A stretch of DNA of 7,754 nt from Thiobacillus sp. UBA2186 (GTDB taxonomy: Bacteria; Pseudomonadota; Gammaproteobacteria; Burkholderiales; Thiobacillaceae): NCBI GenBank assembly GCA_002327405.1, contig DCVO01000140.1:4567-12320 (forward strand), in the 5' to 3' direction. Below, piece by piece: positions 1-5,785 of the stretch. Made by a program: the position numbers and the translations under genes. Within the stretch, counting starts at the first letter, position 1. Each line of letters starts with the position of its first letter. The notes under the pieces are model-generated. The model ran no database searches. It saw only the letters and a list, made by a program, of their open reading frames with translations, and was not told the origin of the DNA.

Positions 1-44
1 TGGCAGCCGAAGGTCTTGATGAAGACTTTTTTGGGAGCGGTCAT
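1..44 (-). CDS. miaB: MiaB, tRNA-2-methylthio-N6-dimethylallyladenosine synthase, N-terminal fragment
   Basis: Reading the minus strand from an ATG at 44-42 gives MTAPKKVFIKTFGCQ (last codon completed by assumption at the window edge). This matches the start of MiaB: a short polar lead, a beta-strand of the type KVFIKTFGC, and the first of three conserved cysteines of the N-terminal UPF0004 domain, at residue 14. MiaB is a radical-SAM [4Fe-4S] enzyme of the cytoplasm that adds a methylthio group to i6A37 of tRNAs reading codons that begin with U. Only 14 full codons are present, so RimO or another methylthiotransferase is not strictly excluded, but the TFGCQ form is typical of MiaB. No clear Shine-Dalgarno sequence lies in 45-60, and the inverted-repeat element begins 17 bases upstream of the start. 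The gene continues leftward out of the window. Confidence 0.8.
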   Translation of the reverse strand, partial: MTAPKKVFIKTFGC

Positions 45-60
45 GGGTCGCCGGGCAAAT

Positions 61-208
61 GGAACCTCTGAGCCCATTCTACATGGCCGCGCGCTGGCTT
101 TGTCGCGGCGCTTGGCTTCGTATATCGAATACGACCTGCGCACCGCTTCGCGCCAGACAGCAAAATTTGGCTGCAACGCGGCTCATGTAGGATGGGCTCA
201 GAGGTTCC
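61..208. repeat. Palindromic element with 25-bp inverted-repeat ends (MITE-like or REP-like)
   Basis: Bases 61-85 and 184-208 are reverse complements at 24 of 25 positions. The outer 17 bp are perfect, and the single difference is T78 against C191 (T versus C after strand correction). With one 1-base offset the match continues inward through a further GCCGCG. The arms contain GGATGGGCTCAGAGGTTCC. The core (86-183) is not coding in any convincing frame and carries a small CGTAT/ATACG palindrome at 119-133. I see no target-site duplication flanking it. The arm start GTAGGATGGG resembles proteobacterial REP sequences associated with RAYT transposases, but I cannot assign a family. It lies between tRNA-Met and miaB, both read leftward, so it may sit in the miaB leader. 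Confidence 0.6.
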
Positions 209-231
209 TCAGACTGAGGGCAGGAAGAAAA

Positions 232-308
232 TGGTGGTGATGGGCAGAATTGAACTGCCGACCTGCGGGTTATGAATCCGCCGCTCTAACCAACTGAGCT
301 ACATCACC
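232..308 (-). tRNA. tRNA-Met (CAU), elongator type
   Basis: The minus strand folds into a full cloverleaf of 77 nt including an encoded CCA. The acceptor stem is GGTGATG (308-302) paired with CATCACC (242-236), followed by discriminator A235 and CCA at 234-232. The D stem is GCTC/GAGC, the anticodon loop TTCATAA has anticodon CAT at 274-272, the variable loop is AGGTC, and the T stem GGCAG/CTGCC has loop TTCAATT. Base pair 1-72 is G-C and the anticodon stem lacks the three G-C pairs of initiators, so this is not tRNA-fMet. Positions 4-5 are G-A rather than the C4-G69/C5-G68 pairs that favour TilS lysidine modification, so tRNA-Ile2 is less likely, though not excluded. The lowest anticodon-stem pair is an A31-C39 mismatch. 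Confidence 0.95.
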
Positions 309-323
309 ACGCGAAAGGGCGAA

Positions 324-352
324 ATTCTAGTGTTTTCAAGCGGTTCTGTCAA
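324..352 (-). promoter_or_regulatory. Sigma70-type promoter of tRNA-Met
   Basis: On the minus strand, TTGACA (352-347) is a perfect -35 hexamer. It is followed by a 17-bp spacer (346-330) and TAGAAT (329-324), a five-of-six match to the -10. Initiation about 7 bases downstream would fall near 317, giving a short 5' leader of roughly 8-9 nt before the mature tRNA at 308. The bases after the -10 (TTCGCCC) form a GC-rich discriminator, as is usual for stringently controlled stable-RNA promoters. This promoter lies just downstream of the six-gene operon, so the tRNA need not depend on readthrough from it. Confidence 0.8.
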
Positions 353-397
353 AGCCCAGCCCTAGCCCGGAGGGCCATGGTCTGCCGATGACTGCTT

Positions 398-1396
398 TCA
401 GGTTTGGAGGGAGTCCGGGAGCTTATCGGCCTGCTTTAGGGCGGCCGGCGATAAATAGCTTTTCACAAAATAAAGTGGCCGTTTTTTGGTTTCGTCAAAC
501 ATCCGCCCCATGTATTCCCCAATGACCCCAAGGGTCATGAGCTGCACGCCGCCCAAAAAAAGCAGGACCACCATCAGCGACGGATAGCCCGCTACAGGGT
601 TACCATGGACCAGTTTGTCGTAAGCCACAAAGGCGGCATAGATAAAGGCTGAAAACGCCACCAGAATTCCAAGGTAGGAAGCCAGCCGTAATGGCACAGT
701 GGTGTGCGACGTGATGCCCTCCAAGGCGAAGTTCCATAGCCGCCAGTAATTCCACTTGCTGTTGCCTGCCGCGCGGGGATCACGCCGATAAACGATCTCC
801 TTGCGCTCGAATCCTACCCAGTTGAACAATCCCTTCATGAAACGATGTTGCTCACGAAGCTGTTTAAGCGCATTAACCGCGCGACGGCTCAAGAGCCGGA
901 AATCGCCCGTATCCGGCGGGATATCCACATCGCTGACTTGTCGGATTAGACGGTAAAAAAGATGTGCGGTAGCGCGCTTCAAAAAGCTTTCGCCGTCCCG
1001 GGAAATGCGCCGGGCATAGACGTCGTCGTATCCCGCGCGCCACTGCACCACCAGTTCCGGGATCAGTTCGGGAGGGTCCTGCAGATCGGCGTCGATGATC
1101 ACCACCGCGTCGCCGCTCGCGTAATCGAGGCCGGCCGACATGGCAATCTCCTTGCCGTAATTGCGGCTGAGGTCGACGATGCCGATCCTGGCGTCCTGCT
1201 TTTGCAGCACCGCCAGCACATCCGCGGTTTCGTCGCGGCTGCCGTCGTTGACGTAGAGGATTTCGGCTGCCACATCGACCCGGTCGAGCACCGCCGAGAG
1301 GCGGCGATGAAATTCCGGCAAAACCTTCGCCTCGTTGTAGGCGGGGACCACGATGGAGAGCAGTTCTTGTGACATGGTGCTGGTGTTTTCTCCCAT
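398..1396 (-). CDS. Family 2 glycosyltransferase, GtrB/DPM1-like polyprenyl-phosphate sugar transferase
   Basis: This 332-residue protein is predicted to move a sugar from a nucleotide-sugar to undecaprenyl phosphate on the cytoplasmic face. The GT-A domain (about 1-230) shows VVPAYNE at 16-22, NDGSRDET at 50-57, the metal/nucleotide motif DADLQDPPE at 102-110, DTGDFRLLS at 162-170 and RFMKGLFNWVGFE at 185-197. Two helices follow (about 234-258 and 271-296), then the family's EYMGRMFDE and RPLYFV endings. This layout is that of GtrB, ArnC and dolichyl-phosphate mannose synthases. The sugar cannot be inferred. It is the last gene of the operon, 9 bases after the gtrA stop. Start choice is open: GGAG directly abuts the ATG at 1396, too close to be ideal, while Met8 at 1375 (MSQELLSIVVPAYNE) is closer to usual family N-termini but has GGGAG 14 bases away. 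Confidence 0.93.
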   Translation of the reverse strand: MGENTSTMSQELLSIVVPAYNEAKVLPEFHRRLSAVLDRVDVAAEILYVNDGSRDETADVLAVLQKQDARIGIVDLSRNYGKEIAMSAGLDYASGDAVVIIDADLQDPPELIPELVVQWRAGYDDVYARRISRDGESFLKRATAHLFYRLIRQVSDVDIPPDTGDFRLLSRRAVNALKQLREQHRFMKGLFNWVGFERKEIVYRRDPRAAGNSKWNYWRLWNFALEGITSHTTVPLRLASYLGILVAFSAFIYAAFVAYDKLVHGNPVAGYPSLMVVLLFLGGVQLMTLGVIGEYMGRMFDETKKRPLYFVKSYLSPAALKQADKLPDSLQT

Positions 1397-1405
1397 CTCC
1401 GTTAC

Positions 1406-1792
1406 TCAATCGGCCTGTCCGCCCAGCCGCCTGAAGGTCCAGTCGCGTTGCAGCAGAAAACTCGCCACCGGCACGATCGCCACCACGATGGCAAGGCCCA
1501 GCAGATAATGGGCCTGCATCACATGCACGGCGACGTACATGATGACGGCATTGAGCAGCAACCCGCCCAGCGCGACGAGCGAATACTTGAAAAACCCCGC
1601 GATTCCCGATTCCCCCGCCGCGAACGTCCAGTTGCGATTGAGCAGATACGAGGCCACTAGCGCCGCAAGAAATGCGGGAATCGAGGCGATGACCGGCTCC
1701 ACTCCCGCCGCCTCGACCAATGCATACACTATCGCCACGTGGATGGCGGTTGCAAGCAAGCCGACCGAGGCAAACCTGAAAAACCGGGCCAC
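1406..1792 (-). CDS. GtrA-family membrane protein, putative lipid-linked sugar flippase subunit
   Basis: I start this gene at GTG 1792-1790, giving 128 residues. That start lies one base after the methyltransferase stop and is preceded by AAAGGAAG at a good distance. A longer frame back to an ATG at 1885 would overlap the methyltransferase by some 90 bases with a cysteine-rich lead unlike GtrA, and I reject it. The protein has four predicted helices (about 8-30, 34-52, 69-90, 96-114). It also carries the two signature repeats of the GtrA/DPMS family (PF04138), NRNWTF at 52-57 and QRDWTF at 115-120, each closing a helix pair. GtrA proteins are small inner-membrane proteins thought to help move undecaprenyl-phosphate-sugar across the membrane. 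The partner GT2 follows immediately, the standard gtrA-gtrB pairing. Confidence 0.92.
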   Translation of the reverse strand: MARFFRFASVGLLATAIHVAIVYALVEAAGVEPVIASIPAFLAALVASYLLNRNWTFAAGESGIAGFFKYSLVALGGLLLNAVIMYVAVHVMQAHYLLGLAIVVAIVPVASFLLQRDWTFRRLGGQAD

Positions 1793-1793
1793 G

Positions 1794-2525
1794 CTAGCTT
1801 CCTTTCCTGGCAACCAGCAGCAGCGATACGCCGAACGGCAGGCGCATTTTCCCCAGCAGCGCGCGTTCGCTGGAAAAAATCGCATACAGCAGGCGATTGA
1901 CCCCGCCCCCGGGCATGACCAGGTCTCCCCCCTTGCGCCTTTTCAGGAACCGGCCGCCTAGTCTCACCGTCGCAATCAGCGGAAACAGGAAGGTGTTGAA
2001 ATAGGAGGCGTAGACGACGTTCATTCCGGCTTGCCTGACCTTGTTCTCCAGTTCCCTTTTCCGATAGCGCCGGTAGTGGCGATGAACCTCGTCATGCTCG
2101 CTCCACAAGAAAGAAAAGGCCGGGACGGTCGTCACCAGATGTCCGCCGGGCCTCAGCAGGCCGCTCAAGGATTCGAGCGCTGCCTCGTCGTCGGCGACGT
2201 GCTCGAGCACATCGAGCAGGGTAATCAGGTCGAATTCGGCGCCTTGAAACGGCAATGCGTCCGGCAGGCGTCCGGGCGATACCGCGGCAACCCCCTTGGC
2301 GGCGGCGATTGTCCGCGCCCCATCATCCATCTCGGTCGCTTCGACCTCGCCAAAATTGCGCAGCATGGCCAGATTGCCGCCGGTTCCGCAGCCGGCGTCC
2401 AGAATGCGGGCTTGCGGAGGAAGCTTCAGCCCGGCGATGATTTTCGCCACGATGGCGCGCCTGGCGAGAAACCACCAATGACGGTCTTCCAGCGAGGCCA
2501 TGCGTTCATACGCTTCAGGGTTCAT
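1794..2525 (-). CDS. Class I SAM-dependent methyltransferase
   Basis: This 243-residue protein has a Rossmann methyltransferase core. Motif I is LDAGCGTGGN (42-51), followed by an acidic strand end EATEMDD (62-68). Motif II is FDLITLLDVLEHV (98-110), and motif III is LLRPGGHLVTTVPAF (123-137). After these comes an aromatic/basic stretch EVHRHYRRYRKREL (146-159), common in Methyltransf_11/23 enzymes of polysaccharide loci. A hydrophobic stretch near 175-190 (FNTFLFPLIATVRLG) could touch the membrane. The substrate is unknown; from context a sugar, a lipid-linked intermediate or the glycan acceptor is likely. ATG 2525 has AAGGGG about 9 bases upstream. The stop at 1796-1794 is one base from the gtrA GTG, implying coupled translation. 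A 78-base gap separates it from the DUF2079 gene upstream. Confidence 0.9.
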   Translation of the reverse strand: MNPEAYERMASLEDRHWWFLARRAIVAKIIAGLKLPPQARILDAGCGTGGNLAMLRNFGEVEATEMDDGARTIAAAKGVAAVSPGRLPDALPFQGAEFDLITLLDVLEHVADDEAALESLSGLLRPGGHLVTTVPAFSFLWSEHDEVHRHYRRYRKRELENKVRQAGMNVVYASYFNTFLFPLIATVRLGGRFLKRRKGGDLVMPGGGVNRLLYAIFSSERALLGKMRLPFGVSLLLVARKGS

Positions 2526-2603
2526 GGCCGCCGCCCCTTGGCGTGCTGCGCAGCAAGCGGACGCTTGCGCCGACCGGCCGGCAGATCCAATCGTCCTTCC
2601 GGC

Positions 2604-4181
2604 TTACCTGTTTGAACCGTTCCATTCCTGCTCCAAATTCGCCAACTGCGCCCTTACCAAACGCTCGGCTCTTTCACTCGTCGCCTCGCCTTTGGAGAAT
2701 ATCAGCCAGGGTGGATTCCAGAGTGCAACGCCATACGCTCCATCATCTAGCAAGCGCCCGACCGAGCTCAGGTACTGCTTGGTCGGCATCCCCAGATGAT
2801 GTGCGAGACTGCCGACCCTGCCCGGATCCTGTCCTTCCGGCCGCCGCGTCGGGCTCTCCAGCCGCAGGACGATGAAATCGGCTTCGCCCAGCCTGGCAGG
2901 GAACGCATAAATCCTTTCACGCTGGCTGAAATGCGCAGCCACGTTGGCCTGGGCCGACACCGAGGCTTCTGGTGTCAGCAACCTGCGCACTTCCGAAACC
3001 CGGCTATCCCTGGCCAGATGCCAGGCGCGCGGCTGCCAGGTGCTGTACGCATGCGGAAACGGAAGCGGCGCGGCAAAGTAACCCAGCAATAAACCGATGA
3101 TCAGCACCATCATCGAAACGATATCCGACGAACGCTTGCGCCAAAATGTGACGACACGGGCAGATCCAACGATGCCCGCCGCCATCAGCAAAGGCATGAG
3201 GCTGATGGAATGATAGGACAGCATGCTCCGCGGCATGGGGTTGGCAGAAAGCAGGTTGGCGGACAGATCCGCCAGGGCAGGCAGCAGGAATTCGATGCCG
3301 ACAAGCGGCATGGCGAGAAGCGGAACCAGAAGAAACGCCAAATAAGCCGCACCGCCCATATCGAACAGCGCCTTTTCGAGAATCGCAACAGGATTGTCAA
3401 CAAGGGCGTGCACGATTTCGCCCGCCGACCCGCCCAGCCAGGCGTAGCGGCTCAACTGGCCGAGATCGCCGCTCATCATCACGTGGCTGCCGGTGGGGGA
3501 AAGTCCCGGCATGATCACGCCCAACACCAAAATCGTGTGCGCAACCCCCATGCTGAAGGCGATGGCCGCCGGCGCCAGCGTCCTATTGCGCAGCCACCAA
3601 AGAATGGCGAAGCCCGCGACCGAGGCGCCGAAATGCTCCTGCACCAGCAACAGCATCGCGCAGCCCAGGCCGAACAGCCCCGCCTTCCGTTTCTCGATTG
3701 CAAGCACGTTCACGGCCATGAGCGGCGCCGCGAGTGCGACCGGGTGGAAATCCCAGACCGCCGCATTCAGCACAAACGGGTTCACCAAATAAGCGGCCGC
3801 CCACAGGAAGGCCGCGCGCTCCGACCGCAGCACCTCGCGACCCAGAAGATACAGCGGCCAGGCGGTGATCGAAACTGCCGCTGCCTGCGCGAGAATCAGC
3901 CATTCCGCCGCCGGGTAAACCAGGTAGAACGGAGCGAAGACGATAAGGATGGGGTTGAAATGAAAGCCCAGCCAATTGATGGGCAGGCCGAAGACGTTGC
4001 TGGTATTGAGGAAGGGCGCGCCATGCAGGGTGCCCCAGACGGCCTGATCGAAGACGCCAAGGTCGTGGATCGAGCTGAGATAGCCCCAGTGCCGGCTCAG
4101 GCCGAAGCTCGCCGTCAGCAGAAAATGCAGGCCGCCCGCCAGCAGCGCAAGATACGCCCAGGAGAGTGCGTGCCGCCTCAT
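2604..4181 (-). CDS. DUF2079 polytopic membrane protein, GT-C-like
   Basis: The 525-residue protein has about ten hydrophobic segments over residues 8-372 and a soluble C-terminal part (about 375-525). Features I associate with DUF2079 (PF09852) are an acidic first loop IHDLGVFDQAVWGTLHG (38-54), HFNPILIVFAP (74-84), DFHPVALAAPL (144-154), QEH at 181-183 where relatives often have KED, and LSYHSISLMPLL (321-332). The C-terminal part has RLLTPEASVSA and RERIYAFPARLGEADFIVL, typical of the family tail. Biochemical function is unproven; the fold is thought to be related to GT-C enzymes that use lipid-linked sugars on the outer face of the inner membrane. ATG 4181-4179 overlaps the upstream stop (ATGA), so translation is probably coupled; no strong Shine-Dalgarno is seen. 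Confidence 0.88.
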   Translation of the reverse strand: MRRHALSWAYLALLAGGLHFLLTASFGLSRHWGYLSSIHDLGVFDQAVWGTLHGAPFLNTSNVFGLPINWLGFHFNPILIVFAPFYLVYPAAEWLILAQAAAVSITAWPLYLLGREVLRSERAAFLWAAAYLVNPFVLNAAVWDFHPVALAAPLMAVNVLAIEKRKAGLFGLGCAMLLLVQEHFGASVAGFAILWWLRNRTLAPAAIAFSMGVAHTILVLGVIMPGLSPTGSHVMMSGDLGQLSRYAWLGGSAGEIVHALVDNPVAILEKALFDMGGAAYLAFLLVPLLAMPLVGIEFLLPALADLSANLLSANPMPRSMLSYHSISLMPLLMAAGIVGSARVVTFWRKRSSDIVSMMVLIIGLLLGYFAAPLPFPHAYSTWQPRAWHLARDSRVSEVRRLLTPEASVSAQANVAAHFSQRERIYAFPARLGEADFIVLRLESPTRRPEGQDPGRVGSLAHHLGMPTKQYLSSVGRLLDDGAYGVALWNPPWLIFSKGEATSERAERLVRAQLANLEQEWNGSNR

Positions 4182-5662
4182 GGCTGGCCGTGATCTCCTG
4201 CGCGGCGAACATGCACCACTGCAGTTTTATCGCTGTAAAAACGCTGCCAGCCTGGCAGTTGATCCAGCCATTCGACTGCCGGCGCATTGGCCTGCAGCAA
4301 GGTCCAGTTCACATCGTATTTGTCCAGCATCCTCTCCATGTCGCCCGAATGGGGATGCCGATACGCCTCCAGGAATTGCTCCAGGAATTCGTCCCCATAC
4401 ATGTCCGCCCGGCCGTCAATGAAGACCGGAATGCCGGAAAAGACGAGATACCCCCCGAACATGTACGAATTGTAGACCGGCCCCTTGATGCCGGCTTCCT
4501 TAACAGCGCGAACTGCCGCCACGGGGTGCAGTTTGTCTGGCGGCTCAAACGCGCCCTGACCAAGCTTGTGGAATGCGATGGCTCCCAGCACAACAAAAAC
4601 AAGGGCAACAGACACAGCACTGGCGGGCTGGGCATGGCGCATGAAGAAACCATCCAGGTTTTTGGTCTGGCTTTCCGGCCCTTGCGGTGCACCCCACTGT
4701 TCACGCAAGGGATAGGCCAGCAGGAGCGGGGAAAGCAGGCCGAGCAAGCCGACATTCCTGGCATGCTTGAGAGCGAGGTGGAGAAGCACGAGCAAGATTG
4801 CCAGCCTGACCGGGGACAGCCGTATGCCCCGGGCCAGCGCCGCCGCAATGAACAGCATCAGCCACACCTCCAGGAACTGGAATTTCTGGAAATCGGGAGA
4901 AGACCACTCGTTCAGGTTGGCGAGCGCGTAGGACATGCCCAGCACCTTGGCCGCGAAAAAGTAGGCTTCCAGACCGTGCGGCGTAAGCGCGCCCGCCGCG
5001 ATCGCGAGCAGCAGGAACACGCCCCACCTCCTTGCCGCGACGAGCTTCTCCGCCTTGTCTCCGGCCAGCAGCACGGCCTCGATGCCAAAGGCCGCTGCAA
5101 GCGCGATGCCCAAGGTGAACCCCCCATGGAGATTGGCCCACAGCGTCATGATGCCAAGCAGCCAAAGCCCGGGCATGCGCCCCGCCTCGCAGGCGCGCAC
5201 AATGCCCGCGCTCCAGACCAGAAGAAGCGGCATCGCCAGCATGTGGGGGCGCGCCAGCAGATGCGGCGAGGCCATGGCCAGGGCAAGAATGGAAAATATC
5301 AGCACATGCGCCGGTGCGAGGTAGGCGTGCAGGAAGCGCGCCAGATAAGCCAGGGTCGCCGCAAACGCGAGTCCGGTCAGCACGACAACGCCCGGCCAAC
5401 CCCCCGCCTGGAAGACGAAGTAGAAAATCACTTCCGCCAGCCACTCGTGAGCCGTCCAGACAGCGCCCGCCAGGGTGTGCGAAAAGGGATCAGCGGAGGG
5501 AATCGCGCCATGCTCGACGATCCAGCGACCCGCGGCGATATGCCAATACGTATCGCCATCGCTCAAAATGCTCTTGCCGCGGGCCATGGCAAAGAGGAAT
5601 CCCCCCGCCCCCACGACCAGCGGCCACGAAAAGCCGCCCCACCTGGACAAAGCCTCTTTCAC
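4178..5662 (-). CDS. Polytopic membrane protein with soluble C-terminal domain, putative GT-C-type glycosyltransferase
   Basis: I prefer GTG 5662-5660 (494 residues) because GGGGGGAG lies just upstream and the protein then starts VKEALSRWGG directly before the first helix. An in-frame ATG at 5749 would add 29 residues without a ribosome site. The first periplasmic loop has DGDTYWHIAAGRWI (35-48), then a conserved-looking HEWLAEVIFYF (72-82). Eight or more further helices run to about residue 367. The last 100 or so residues are soluble and contain VYNSYMFGGYLVF (396-408) and FIDGRADMYGDEF (414-426). I know this pattern from uncharacterised bacterial membrane proteins but no assigned function. 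The acidic first loop and topology suggest a GT-C enzyme acting outside the inner membrane. It overlaps the next gene by four bases. Confidence 0.82.
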   Translation of the reverse strand: MKEALSRWGGFSWPLVVGAGGFLFAMARGKSILSDGDTYWHIAAGRWIVEHGAIPSADPFSHTLAGAVWTAHEWLAEVIFYFVFQAGGWPGVVVLTGLAFAATLAYLARFLHAYLAPAHVLIFSILALAMASPHLLARPHMLAMPLLLVWSAGIVRACEAGRMPGLWLLGIMTLWANLHGGFTLGIALAAAFGIEAVLLAGDKAEKLVAARRWGVFLLLAIAAGALTPHGLEAYFFAAKVLGMSYALANLNEWSSPDFQKFQFLEVWLMLFIAAALARGIRLSPVRLAILLVLLHLALKHARNVGLLGLLSPLLLAYPLREQWGAPQGPESQTKNLDGFFMRHAQPASAVSVALVFVVLGAIAFHKLGQGAFEPPDKLHPVAAVRAVKEAGIKGPVYNSYMFGGYLVFSGIPVFIDGRADMYGDEFLEQFLEAYRHPHSGDMERMLDKYDVNWTLLQANAPAVEWLDQLPGWQRFYSDKTAVVHVRRAGDHGQP

Positions 5663-5785
5663 AGTCTCCCCCCTGTAACTGCAAGCTGCGCAGAAATTTA
5701 TTGGTCCAACCCCAACATCCTGAATCAGGCCGCCAATGAAGAGCCACATACTATAGATAACAAGGAGCGGCGCCGCGTTTGATGT
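5663..5785 (-). other. Intergenic stretch between FAD oxidoreductase and GT-C-like gene
   Basis: If the GTG at 5662 is the true start, 123 bases separate the two genes, the largest gap inside the operon. It contains a perfect 10-bp palindrome GCGGCGCCGC at 5767-5776, just after the oxidoreductase stop. It also has an AT-richer stretch around 5690-5760 with -10-like TATAGT on the minus strand, for which I find no convincing -35. An internal promoter is possible but not shown. The alternative ATG start at 5749 would shorten this gap to 36 bases. Confidence 0.4.

Noticed and set aside
16..240. A 74-codon plus-strand frame through the inverted-repeat element
   Set aside because: It runs over the miaB start, both repeat arms and the tRNA 3' end, has no ribosome site and no recognisable sequence.
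232..308. tRNA-Met as a genomic-island attachment site
   Set aside because: No direct repeat of the tRNA 3' end and no integrase are visible in the window, and the six-gene operon lies on the 5' side of the tRNA, opposite to the usual integration side.
359..375. Possible terminator hairpin (GCCCT/AGGGC) after the GT2 gene
   Set aside because: The stem is only 5 bp and no T-run follows on the minus strand; it runs into the tRNA -35 region. It may terminate weakly, but the sequence does not support calling it.
1793..1885. N-terminal extension of the GtrA protein to ATG 1885
   Set aside because: It overlaps the methyltransferase C-terminus in another frame and adds a cysteine/arginine-rich lead; the GTG at 1792 has a good ribosome site and adjoins the upstream stop.
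3210..4193. A 327-codon plus-strand frame opposite the DUF2079 gene
   Set aside because: Its composition is Q/R/H-rich and low in complexity, with no recognisable motif; it is a shadow of the DUF2079 frame.
5767..5776. GCGGCGCCGC palindrome as a terminator after the oxidoreductase
   Set aside because: It has no loop and no T-run, and the following genes appear to belong to the same operon.
4166..5782. A 538-codon plus-strand reading frame opposite the GT-C-like gene
   Set aside because: It is rich in R, Q, H, P and G with no domain or helix pattern, while the opposite strand encodes a well-formed membrane protein. Long antisense frames are common in GC-rich DNA.
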